NCBI GenBank assembly: GCA_026417845.1
Contig: JAOACM010000330.1
Coordinates: 1-5,278, forward strand
DNA length: 5,278 nt
From: Planctomycetota bacterium
GTDB lineage: Bacteria > Planctomycetota > SZUA-567 > H5-PLA8 > CALKMO01
Reading direction: 5' to 3'
The translations under genes and the position numbers were made by a program. Below the pieces are notes generated by a model, which was not told the DNA's origin, did not search any database, and saw nothing but the letters and a program-made list of their open reading frames with translations. Below are positions 1-5,278 of the stretch, piece after piece (positions within the stretch are counted from its first letter, which is position 1; each line of letters opens with the position of its first letter).

Positions 1-22
1 GTCAGATGTGTATAAGAGACAG
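1..22 (+). other. Nextera/Tn5 adapter remnant (not genomic)
   Basis: Positions 4-22 are the 19-bp Tn5 mosaic end used in Nextera libraries (AGATGTGTATAAGAGACAG). The preceding GTC matches the last bases of the read-1 side adapter. This is library sequence left untrimmed, not part of the organism. Genomic sequence starts at 23. The join at 22/23 is simply where transposition cut the library fragment, so it has no biological meaning. Confidence 0.97.
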
Positions 23-30
23 GTACAGCT

Positions 31-65
31 TGGGATAGCAGAGCAGGCGCAACTCGCTCATCCCA
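31..65. other. Imperfect hairpin in non-coding left end
   Basis: TGGGAT (31-36), AGC (37-39) and GAG (41-43) pair with CTC (53-55), GCT (56-58) and ATCCCA (60-65). This gives 12 base pairs with single-base bulges at 40 and 59 and a 9-nt loop (44-52). Smaller hairpins follow at 71-86 (CCTTTT, loop CTAC, AAAAGG) and 100-115 (GCAAG, loop CCAAAA, CTTGC). None has a clear U-tract that would make it a standard intrinsic terminator. Together with the repeats at 126-275, the whole 23-295 stretch has no supported gene and is rich in secondary structure. What it does is unknown. Confidence 0.45.
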
Positions 66-125
66 TAACCCCTTTTCTACAAAAGGTTTGCGTGAGAGAG
101 CAAGCCAAAACTTGCCAAACTCGAG

Positions 126-193
126 TAAAAACTTCCTGCCGGACATTCACTGGGCGTATAAGTTGCGAGTCGGAGGTTTTCGGATAGGCACTG
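126..193 (+). repeat. Palindromic repeat unit A (left pair)
   Basis: The left arm AAAAACTTCC (127-136) pairs with GGAGGTTTT (172-180). Between them is a loop carrying TATAAG (157-162). The unit ends in GGATAGGCACT (182-192). Compared with unit B, the outer left arm (expected GCCTGTCC) has decayed to CTCGAGT, so this copy is truncated or diverged. An A-C mismatch (127/181) and a T-G pair (133/175) recur at the same positions in sister units. The orientation is set by the left arm and the TATAAG loop and matches the other three copies. A weaker related string, GCCAAAACTTGCC (104-116), lies just upstream and may be a more decayed arm. Confidence 0.8.
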
Positions 194-196
194 AGC

Positions 197-275
197 GCCT
201 GTCCAAAAACTCCCGGCCGGACAGTGGGACTCGCTGGGAATATAAGCTGCGCGCCGGGGTTTTCAAATAGGCACT
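197..275 (+). repeat. Palindromic repeat unit B (left pair)
   Basis: The left arm is GCCTGTCCAAAAACTCCCGGC (197-217). The right arm is GCCGGGGTTTTC plus AAATAGGC (253-272). Outer pairing is 197-202 with 267-272 and inner pairing is 206-210 with 259-263. With T211 bulged, CCCGGC pairs with GCCGGG. The loop holds TATAAG (241-246), as in unit A, but with about 6 extra bases before it. Unit B follows unit A head to tail, with equivalent arm positions 78 bp apart. It lies about 20 bp beyond the stop codon of the exported-protein gene (minus strand, stop at 296-298). The tract after the GC-rich arm is T-rich in both directions, so it could act as a terminator for either strand. Confidence 0.85.
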
Positions 276-279
276 AATG

Positions 280-294
280 ACGGACCGCGTCCGT
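280..294 (-). terminator. Short hairpin just after the exported-protein stop codon
   Basis: ACGGAC (280-285) and GTCCGT (289-294) form a perfect 6-bp stem with a 3-nt loop. It starts one base after the TAG stop (296-298) of the minus-strand gene. There is no U-run after it on the minus strand, so it is not a classical intrinsic terminator by itself. It could protect the 3' end or act together with repeat unit B, which follows directly. A hairpin this short can also arise by chance in GC-rich DNA. Confidence 0.3.
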
Positions 295-295
295 T

Positions 296-2533
296 CTACC
301 TTTCTGGCGTTCCGCTTCCTCCCTGGTGCGGTTCCTTCGCCCCTTGGCGCGCATCCTCCTTCCTGAGACGTATCTCCAGCTTCTGCTCCGCCAGCAGGAG
401 CCGCATCGTTTCGAAGGCGGATGCGGACGCCATGGGGGCGAGCGGTCTTCTGGATGGGTTCACGATGTATTCGCGGATCCTTTCCAGTATCTTCCTATGG
501 GCATACGGATATGCGATTTCCGGCTCATAGCCCTCGGCCTCGAATATCAGGGCCGCCGGAGCCGGGCAGGAGAATTCGAACCGGCCCCGGACGACATCGC
601 ACTCCCGGGTCGGCTCCCCAGGCGCCACTATCAGCACCCGCCCATCCAGCGCCTTCCCGTCAGCCGCGTCCGCCATCGTTCCCGATACGGCCGTCCTGGG
701 TGGCGCGGGCCGCGGCGATCCGGGCGCCTCAAACCATATGGGATTCGAAAGCGACGCGCGGCGTTCCAGCGGATTCCCACCCCTTTCGAACGCCCTGACC
801 ACATACCAGGCGTGGGATCGTTCGCGCAGCGGAAAGACCATCTCGCGTATCTCAGTCATACCTTCATCCGCCGCCTGGGAAAATATTACCTTTCCGTTCC
901 GGATGATCTCTATCCTGTCCAGCTGGACGCCTTTTTCAGCCGAGGCGTACGCCTCGATCACAAGTCTGCAGGGCGATCCATCGGCGCGGGTCGAGTCTCC
1001 TGGAAACAGCCCCCGCTCCGGTATGCGCACCATCAGCGCCGGGCCGAACGTGACGCACAGTCTGCCGCGGGAGACGGCGTCCATGACCTTTCCGGGCGAT
1101 GGGGATCCCTCCATGTAGATCAGCGAGCGTATTTCCGGCGGCTCTCCCATGCTCAGCCGCGCCCCGGACGCGGCCAGGGCCGGCACTCGATATCCCAGAT
1201 CCAGGATGCGGAACCAGAGCTCCTCGGCATCTTCGGATCCGTCCAGTTCGATCGCGTCATAGACCGGGCCGAGAACTGTCTCGAGCGGGAGGGATGAGGC
1301 CATGCCGACCCGCAAGGCCCCGGCGCCGTTGCAGAAGTCCCTGAGCGTCCGCGGCAGCGACGGCAGAACTGCGCCGGCCTCTGCCGCGGTGTCGCCTCCG
1401 ATCCTTACCCTCACGACCAGTCCTCCGCGCGCGCGGGCCTCTTCGAAAAGCGTCGCCGGCGGCGTCAGAGACGATACCGCCGGCGGCGGCATCCCTTCCA
1501 TGTCGCCGGCTCCGAACGCAAAGGCCCACCCGTAGATGGGGTGACTTCCGATCGAAGGACATGGGATGGCGAGGAGACCGTCACGCGAAAGCTCGCGACA
1601 CCTGCGTCCCGCCGCGGCTGGATCGCGCCGGGCCGCCCAGTCATATGGGCCTGACACGCCGAGGATCTCTATGCCCTGGCCGCGCGCGATCCGGCAGAGC
1701 GCCTCCAAGTCGCATCTCCCTTCGAAGACCCCCGCTTCGGACGACCCGGAGCATGTCCCAGCCCTCAGGTCGGCGGCATACCATCGCCCCCCGTCACGCT
1801 CGAGACGGAATCGCGGCCGTCCGACTGCGATCTCTGTCCGCCGCGTTCTTCCGGCTGGCGCCTCCAGCGAAAATTCTGTAGGCATGACGAAGCGCCCCGG
1901 CCGCACCGAAAACCGCACGATGCCCGGTATGACCCTGGCCTCGAAGATGCCGTCCGTCCAGAAGCCGCGGCCAGGCATCTCCGACCCGACCAGACGGTCC
2001 CCGGAATCGGTCGCCCTGACGCATGCCGGTACGGTCCTCCCGGAGATCGCCTCGTACACCCTCCCCCTTATCGTGCTCATGCCGCCGCTGCGCATGGCCT
2101 TCAGCACCATCTCGGCCTTCAGGTCGCGCTTCGCGTCGCCATGTTCTATGCCTTGGGCACTCCGCCCATCCGTGCCGCCCGCTAGGCGCCTTTTCTGCTC
2201 CTCGATCCGTGCGAGTATTTCCCGCATCTCCCTGTCCGGGTCGCGCCCTTCCGCTGCCCCTCCCGCTCCCGCAGTGCCTCCCGCGGCGCCGGGGGACCGT
2301 CCCGGCACTGCCTCGTAGCGCTGCCATGTGTCCCCGCTTCGGTCATCCCGGCATCCGCAGGCCAGGCCGAGCCATGCGGCCGCGAAGATGCCGAAGAAGG
2401 CGCCAGCCACTGCGGCAGGCCGTGCGAACCGGCGCGCAACCGGCGGGAAAACCGGACGGCAGATATTCGCCATATCGGTCCAAATCCTCCCGCCGGCCGG
2501 CGCGGCCATGGTCGCGGCGCATCTTCTGGACAT
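296..2533 (-). CDS. Exported protein (probable lipoprotein) with degenerate PHP / CehA-McbA-type domain
   Basis: A 745-residue protein that is probably exported to the cell surface or periplasm; its function is unknown. Residues 21-61 look like a signal sequence with a hydrophobic core at about 39-59 and Cys59 or Cys61 as possible lipid sites, although the lipobox is not canonical. A Gly/Ala-rich linker (78-96) and a short charged helix (98-117) follow. A beta-sandwich like carboxypeptidase regulatory domains lies at about 154-235. Residues 250-500 follow the CehA/McbA PHP pattern: WYAADLRAGT (251-260) stands where WxxDLHxHT is usual, GVSGPYDW (292-299) replaces the TDHND strand, and PALAASGAR (451-459) replaces the GSDxH strand. 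The metal His/Asp residues are therefore mostly gone, although His331 may be a surviving ligand. GRLCVTFGPAL (490-500) and LDRIEIIRNGKVI (538-550) match the family's C-terminal part. A second beta-sandwich lies at 614-670 and a C-terminal helix at 702-726. ATG 2533 has GGAG (2541-2544) 7 nt upstream. ATG 2473 (Met21) gives a more normal signal peptide and has GGAGG 12 nt upstream, so the true start is uncertain. It lies 36 bp after hemW, probably in the same operon. Confidence 0.75.
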   Translation of the reverse strand: MSRRCAATMAAPAGGRIWTDMANICRPVFPPVARRFARPAAVAGAFFGIFAAAWLGLACGCRDDRSGDTWQRYEAVPGRSPGAAGGTAGAGGAAEGRDPDREMREILARIEEQKRRLAGGTDGRSAQGIEHGDAKRDLKAEMVLKAMRSGGMSTIRGRVYEAISGRTVPACVRATDSGDRLVGSEMPGRGFWTDGIFEARVIPGIVRFSVRPGRFVMPTEFSLEAPAGRTRRTEIAVGRPRFRLERDGGRWYAADLRAGTCSGSSEAGVFEGRCDLEALCRIARGQGIEILGVSGPYDWAARRDPAAAGRRCRELSRDGLLAIPCPSIGSHPIYGWAFAFGAGDMEGMPPPAVSSLTPPATLFEEARARGGLVVRVRIGGDTAAEAGAVLPSLPRTLRDFCNGAGALRVGMASSLPLETVLGPVYDAIELDGSEDAEELWFRILDLGYRVPALAASGARLSMGEPPEIRSLIYMEGSPSPGKVMDAVSRGRLCVTFGPALMVRIPERGLFPGDSTRADGSPCRLVIEAYASAEKGVQLDRIEIIRNGKVIFSQAADEGMTEIREMVFPLRERSHAWYVVRAFERGGNPLERRASLSNPIWFEAPGSPRPAPPRTAVSGTMADAADGKALDGRVLIVAPGEPTRECDVVRGRFEFSCPAPAALIFEAEGYEPEIAYPYAHRKILERIREYIVNPSRRPLAPMASASAFETMRLLLAEQKLEIRLRKEDARQGAKEPHQGGSGTPER

Positions 2534-2569
2534 ACGGCCGCTCCGGGAAGGCCGGGGAACGGACGGGCT

Positions 2570-3766
2570 CTACACGAGCTCGGCAAGCAGCGAGTTCGCC
2601 ACGCAAAAACCCGTTCGCGTAAGCGACAGGCGCGAACCTTCCGTGCGCGCCAGCCCCATCACAACCCACGCCCTTATCGTATCCCCGTGAACAGCGGCCA
2701 GGTCCAGACCTGTCCGCCGTCTGAACTCGTCCATATCCAGCCCCTCGCGAGTGCGAAGGCGGAGAATAGCTTCCTCGCGCGCGGCGCGCTCGCCCGCCAG
2801 GCATTCGCGTTCGATGATCGGAAGCCTGCCGCCAGACACAGCGCGGCAATATTCAGCAAGGTCGGCTGCATTCCTGCGCCTTTCGCCTCTTACGAAAGAT
2901 ACCGCCGACGGCCCGATTCCGATGAAAGACTCCCTCCGCCAGTATGCAAGGTTGTGTCTGCATTCACATCCCGGCCTGGCGAAATTGGATATCTCGTACT
3001 GCGCCAGGCCGGCATCTTCCAGAACCTCGGATGCACCAAGGTACATCCCACGCTGTTCCTCCTCGGACGGCAGCTTCGCGCTCCCGGCCGCAACGGCCTC
3101 GGCCAGAGGGGTTCCATCTTCGATCGTCAGCCCGTAGACCGAGATATGGTCCGGCTTCAGGTCGAGGGCGAGCCCGATATCCGTCATGAAACCTGCCCTG
3201 GTCTGTCCCGGCGCGCCGTATATGAGGTCGAGGCCTATGTTGCGGAAACCTGCCGCTCTCGCCGCCTCGAGCGCCCGGCGCACCTCCAGGAGTCCGTGTC
3301 TCCTGCCCAGCGCGCGCAATACTGCCGGATCGAACGACTGTACCCCAATGCTGATCCGCGTAACGCCCACAGACACCAGCAGCCGCAACTTCCTTCCGTC
3401 CAGGGACTCCGGGTTCCCCTCGAACGTCATTTCTTCGACGCCGTCCAGGGCTGCGGCGCGTCTAACGATCAGGAAAAGGGCCTCGATCTCGCCTGGCAGG
3501 AGCACACTCGGCGTTCCGCCGCCGAAATATACCGTGGCCGGCCGCCAGCGATCCGGGCAAACCAGCGCCAGCTCGCGCTCCAAAGCCGCCAGGTAGGCGG
3601 CGATCGCGCCGGCGTCTTTCAGCTCGGAGTAGAAATCGCAGTAGGAGCAGAAGGACGAGCAGAAGGGTACGTGCACATACAGCCCCGCTGGCGCGTCTGG
3701 TTTCTCCGCCGGGTCGGTTCCGATCCGCCGTTCTGATCCCGTCGCGGCCATCCGGTCCCGCGTCAT
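2570..3766 (-). CDS. hemW: Radical SAM heme chaperone HemW (coproporphyrinogen III oxidase-like)
   Basis: A cytoplasmic 398-residue protein. HemW proteins bind heme and a [4Fe-4S] cluster and pass heme to target proteins; they were long misannotated as the anaerobic oxidase HemN. Numbering from the ATG: the radical-SAM motif CSSFCSYCDFYS has cluster cysteines at 36, 40 and 43. The residue after CD is Phe, where HemN has a fourth Cys, and this is the HemW signature. GGGTPS (82-87) is the SAM-binding glycine motif. EGNPES (116-121), ISIGVQSF (138-145) and LDLIYGAPGQT (179-189) are conserved core strands. HNLAYW (271-276) matches the HNxxYW motif linked to heme binding. A HemN_C winged-helix-like end follows from about 325, with LRTREGLDMDEF (337-348). 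Length is normal for the family. I chose ATG 3766 because GGAG (3775-3778) sits 8 nt upstream; an in-frame TTG at 3793 would add 9 residues but has a poorer ribosome site. It is followed by the exported-protein gene, probably co-transcribed. No promoter is clear. Confidence 0.95.
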   Translation of the reverse strand: MTRDRMAATGSERRIGTDPAEKPDAPAGLYVHVPFCSSFCSYCDFYSELKDAGAIAAYLAALERELALVCPDRWRPATVYFGGGTPSVLLPGEIEALFLIVRRAAALDGVEEMTFEGNPESLDGRKLRLLVSVGVTRISIGVQSFDPAVLRALGRRHGLLEVRRALEAARAAGFRNIGLDLIYGAPGQTRAGFMTDIGLALDLKPDHISVYGLTIEDGTPLAEAVAAGSAKLPSEEEQRGMYLGASEVLEDAGLAQYEISNFARPGCECRHNLAYWRRESFIGIGPSAVSFVRGERRRNAADLAEYCRAVSGGRLPIIERECLAGERAAREEAILRLRTREGLDMDEFRRRTGLDLAAVHGDTIRAWVVMGLARTEGSRLSLTRTGFCVANSLLAELV

Positions 3767-3902
3767 TCCGTCGTCTCCGCCAGGTCCCGGCAACGGCGCG
3801 ATCCAGGCGGCCTCGCCGGCCGCCCCTGGCGCCCCCGGCGGCGATCGTGCCGCGCCTCAGCCGCCTGGAGCAGCATCCGGGAATCCGCCATATCTCTGCT
3901 GA
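3767..3902. other. hemW upstream region with GC-rich hairpin, no supported gene
   Basis: This stretch lies between the hemW start and repeat unit D. A strong GC-rich inverted repeat occurs at 3803-3829: CCAGGCGGCC (3803-3812), loop TCGCC, GGCCGCC (3818-3824), then CTGG (3826-3829). That makes 10 pairs with a 2-nt bulge (3825-3826; the outer three pairs use TGG). On the minus strand it would sit in the hemW leader, about 37 nt before the ATG. It has no U-run, so it is not a normal terminator. GC-rich sequence produces such stems often, so function is only a possibility. I see no convincing -35/-10 pair for hemW on the minus strand. Confidence 0.35.
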
Positions 3903-3982
3903 GGGCCTGTCTGGAAACTTCCCCCGGCCCCCGAGGTTCCGCAGCGGCCTGCCCGACTGTCCGGAGGTTTCTGGACGGGCCT
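3903..3982 (+). repeat. Palindromic repeat unit D (right pair)
   Basis: The left arm GGGCCTGTCTGGAAACTTCC (3903-3922) pairs with the right arm GGAGGTTTCTGGACGGGCCT (3963-3982). All 20 positions pair on the plus strand, 15 as Watson-Crick pairs and 5 as G-U wobbles (3903/3982, 3908/3977, 3912/3973, 3913/3972, 3919/3966). The minus strand would instead carry A-C mismatches at these five sites. Compared with units B and C, the pair G3914-C3971 replaces an A-T pair, a compensatory change. The 40-nt loop (3923-3962) lacks the TATAAG string and has its own small hairpin (CCGCAGCGG). This is the most GC-rich copy. Confidence 0.8.
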
Positions 3983-3998
3983 GCGGGGCTATCTGAAA

Positions 3999-4076
3999 GC
4001 CTGTCCAAAAACTTCCCGCCGCGGAATCGGAAGCATAGAGCTGTAAGCCTCACGGCGGCAGGTTTTCGTATAGACT
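3999..4076 (+). repeat. Palindromic repeat unit C (right pair)
   Basis: The left arm GCCTGTCCAAAAACTTCC (3999-4016) continues into CGCCG. It pairs with CGGCGGCAGGTTTT (4053-4066) and, more loosely, with GTATAGAC (4068-4075). The inner GC-rich part (4016-4021 with 4053-4058) pairs perfectly. Mismatches are 4015/4059, 4007/4067, 4005/4069 and 4000/4074. The loop has CATAGAGCTG (4034-4043), a diverged form of the TATAAGCTG found in unit B. It lies about 50 bp past the transglutaminase stop codon (4126-4128) on the minus strand. Read on that strand, the GC-rich arm is followed by TTTTT, so it may end transcription of that gene. Confidence 0.85.
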
Positions 4077-4125
4077 CTAAAGCGGACATCCGGCCCGTCC
4101 GATCCCCCCGAACCGGCGCAAACCG

Positions 4126-5262
4126 CTACGCCTGCCGTCGCGCCTCAGTCTCAGCGCGGATGGCTCTCGCGATCTCCTCCATTGCCGCCTTCAGCCGCTG
4201 TTCGTCATCAGGGCCCGGCACGACTCCTCCGTACCGCGCCCGCTCGAATATGCGCGTGACTTCCGCCACGGGCGCGGCTATGGCCGTCATACGCCTGGAT
4301 ACGGCGGCCGCGAACTCGGACGGCGTCTGCGAAGGCCCGCGCCACATGCCGCGGCCGGCGAGCATCGCCAGCAGTTCGCCGTAGAACCGCAGGGCGGCCC
4401 TGTGTCTCGGGTGCATCCTCGAAACGACCCCGCCGGATGCGCGCCCGCGGCCGATGAGGCGGTAGGCCGCCAGCATCGCGCCGGCGACCGCCGCGATCGC
4501 TGCCGCGGTGATCCAGTAGCCGATGGAAGCACCCCACCGGCGGCCCGACCCGGCGCCCAGCACAGCCCCCAGTTTCCCCATCGCCTTGTCGAGAAGCGCC
4601 GACTGCGCCGCCGCGTCGTATCCCAGAAAAAAATCCCACGAGCGTGCCAGCCATCCGCGCGGTTCGACCGGGCGTTCGCCGGGCATGGCGGGCGGAAGCT
4701 CCCCATCCCCCGCCAGTGCCCGTGCGGGCGGAAGCGCCGGCGGACCGATGCGGCCCACGTCCGGGGTCGGGTCGAACCGCATCCAGCCCCGCCCGGCAAG
4801 AAATGCCTCGGCCCACGCATGGGCGTCGCGGTTCCTGAACACATATTCGTCGCGGGAGGCGTCGTATTCGCCTCCTGCCAGCCCCGCGACGAGCCTGGAT
4901 GGAATTCCGAGCGCCCGGCATGACAGGACAAAGGCGGACGCGAACAGAACGCAGTGCCCGGTACGGCACTTTTCATCGGTTATGAATGCTGAAACGGGAT
5001 CGCCGGAGATGGAGGACATCCACTCGACTTCGAGCGAGTAGCGCCAGCGGCCCGAGTCCCTGAACAGCGCAAGCAGCGCTCCGGCCCTATCCGTATCCTC
5101 CCTGGCACCGGCATCCATAGCGGCCCTGGCCACAAGGGCCTGCGCGGCCGGCGTCAGCGCCGAAGCTTCCAGGTACCGCTCCCGTTCAGCTCCCGCCGGA
5201 ACCTGAAAGTCTCCCAGCGGAACGGCTTCCCCCTCCTGTTTCGGAGGCAGCAGGGATCGCAC
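4126..5262 (-). CDS. TgpA-like transglutaminase domain membrane protein, C-terminal part (5' end missing)
   Basis: 378 residues are visible; the N-terminus is cut by the contig end. Counting from the first genomic residue (Val), a transglutaminase-like core spans about 35-170. It has the catalytic Cys104 in TGHCVLFASAF, His148 in RDAHAWAEAF and Asp164 in the FDPTP motif, so the full Cys-His-Asp triad is present. The GIPSRLVAG strand (119-127) is also typical. A proline-rich linker (about 172-205) leads to one transmembrane helix (248-270), then a DUF4129-type cytoplasmic tail (about 287-347) with QTPSEFAAAV and RARYGG. This order is that of TgpA (DUF3488-transglutaminase-DUF4129) proteins, which are usually about 650-750 residues with several N-terminal membrane helices, so roughly half is missing. 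The core would act outside the cytoplasmic membrane. Family genes often follow MoxR ATPase and DUF58 genes, which here would lie beyond the right edge. A reading starting MYKRQ at 5277 is translated adapter, not protein. Confidence 0.87.
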   Translation of the reverse strand: MRSLLPPKQEGEAVPLGDFQVPAGAERERYLEASALTPAAQALVARAAMDAGAREDTDRAGALLALFRDSGRWRYSLEVEWMSSISGDPVSAFITDEKCRTGHCVLFASAFVLSCRALGIPSRLVAGLAGGEYDASRDEYVFRNRDAHAWAEAFLAGRGWMRFDPTPDVGRIGPPALPPARALAGDGELPPAMPGERPVEPRGWLARSWDFFLGYDAAAQSALLDKAMGKLGAVLGAGSGRRWGASIGYWITAAAIAAVAGAMLAAYRLIGRGRASGGVVSRMHPRHRAALRFYGELLAMLAGRGMWRGPSQTPSEFAAAVSRRMTAIAAPVAEVTRIFERARYGGVVPGPDDEQRLKAAMEEIARAIRAETEARRQA

Positions 5263-5278
5263 CTGTCTCTTATACACA
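5263..5278 (-). other. Nextera/Tn5 adapter remnant (not genomic)
   Basis: CTGTCTCTTATACACA is the first 16 bases of the reverse complement of the Tn5 mosaic end. It is library sequence. Read in the minus direction it encodes the peptide MYKRQ from a GTG codon, a known signature of adapter contamination, and it falsely appears to give the transglutaminase gene a start. The last genomic base is 5262. Confidence 0.97.

Noticed and set aside
88..270. 60-codon plus-strand frame with an internal peptide repeat (SKN...YKLR...GF twice)
   Set aside because: The peptide repeat is simply the translation of repeat units A and B. The stems and loops explain the similarity at DNA level and no ribosome site is evident.
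326..1297. 323-codon plus-strand frame opposite the exported-protein gene
   Set aside because: It is antisense to a gene with recognisable family motifs. Long open frames on the opposite strand are expected in GC-rich coding DNA, and this one shows no domain.
2365..2450. Twin-arginine signal in the exported protein (ARRFARP)
   Set aside because: The motif departs from S/T-R-R-x-F-L-K apart from the Arg pair, so an ordinary Sec/lipoprotein signal is the simpler reading.
2687..3736. 349-codon plus-strand frame opposite hemW
   Set aside because: It is the antisense shadow of a well-supported HemW; the protein is Arg/Pro-rich and has no recognisable motif.
2570..3766. HemN (oxygen-independent coproporphyrinogen III oxidase) as the identity of the radical-SAM gene
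   Set aside because: The cluster motif is CxxxCxxCDF without the extra Cys of HemN, the HNxxYW motif is present, and the N-terminus lacks the HemN extension; all favour HemW.
3903..4076. CRISPR array as an explanation for the repeats
   Set aside because: There are only two units per site, with diverged arms, long palindromes and loops that are themselves related; there are no short identical repeats with unique spacers.
4208..4976. Minus-strand alternative frames (229 and 253 codons) inside the transglutaminase gene
   Set aside because: The frame with the Cys-His-Asp triad, membrane helix and DUF4129-like tail is clearly the real one; the others are Arg/Ala-rich shadows.

Overview
This is a GC-rich bacterial contig, almost certainly from a shotgun (probably metagenomic) library. 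It carries untrimmed Nextera/Tn5 mosaic-end adapter at both ends (1-22 and 5263-5278), so only 23-5262 is genomic. The organism is probably an uncultured Gram-negative bacterium: there is a lipoprotein-like signal sequence, a TgpA-type membrane transglutaminase and a HemW. Nothing in the window fixes the phylum. CehA/McbA-like secreted proteins are common in planctomycete-like and related lineages, but that is only a hint.

All three supported genes lie on the minus strand, so transcription runs right to left. From the right edge they are: (1) the C-terminal part of a TgpA-like transglutaminase membrane protein (4126-5262, cut by the contig end); (2) an intergenic stretch of about 360 bp with two copies of a palindromic repeat; (3) hemW, a radical-SAM heme chaperone (2570-3766); (4) a large exported protein, probably a lipoprotein (296-2533), with a degenerate PHP/CehA-McbA hydrolase domain that has lost most of its metal-binding residues; (5) a non-coding left end (23-295) with two more copies of the repeat and several smaller hairpins. 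hemW and the exported protein probably form a two-gene operon (36 bp apart). The transglutaminase gene is separated from them by the repeat cluster.

The most unusual content is the repeat family. Four units of about 65-80 bp share a left arm close to GCCTGTCCAAAAACTTCC and a right arm that is its imperfect reverse complement. They occur as two tandem pairs, and each pair starts about 20-50 bp downstream of a stop codon. Each pair therefore has four arms in alternating orientation, which resembles the REP/BIME arrangement. Pair mismatches are often G-U wobbles on the plus strand, and some arm changes are compensatory, so a folded form seems to be maintained. The second notable item is the pseudo-enzyme-like PHP domain. 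I see no phage, CRISPR, IS transposase or RNA gene. I found no complete new system beyond the repeat family and the degenerate hydrolase.
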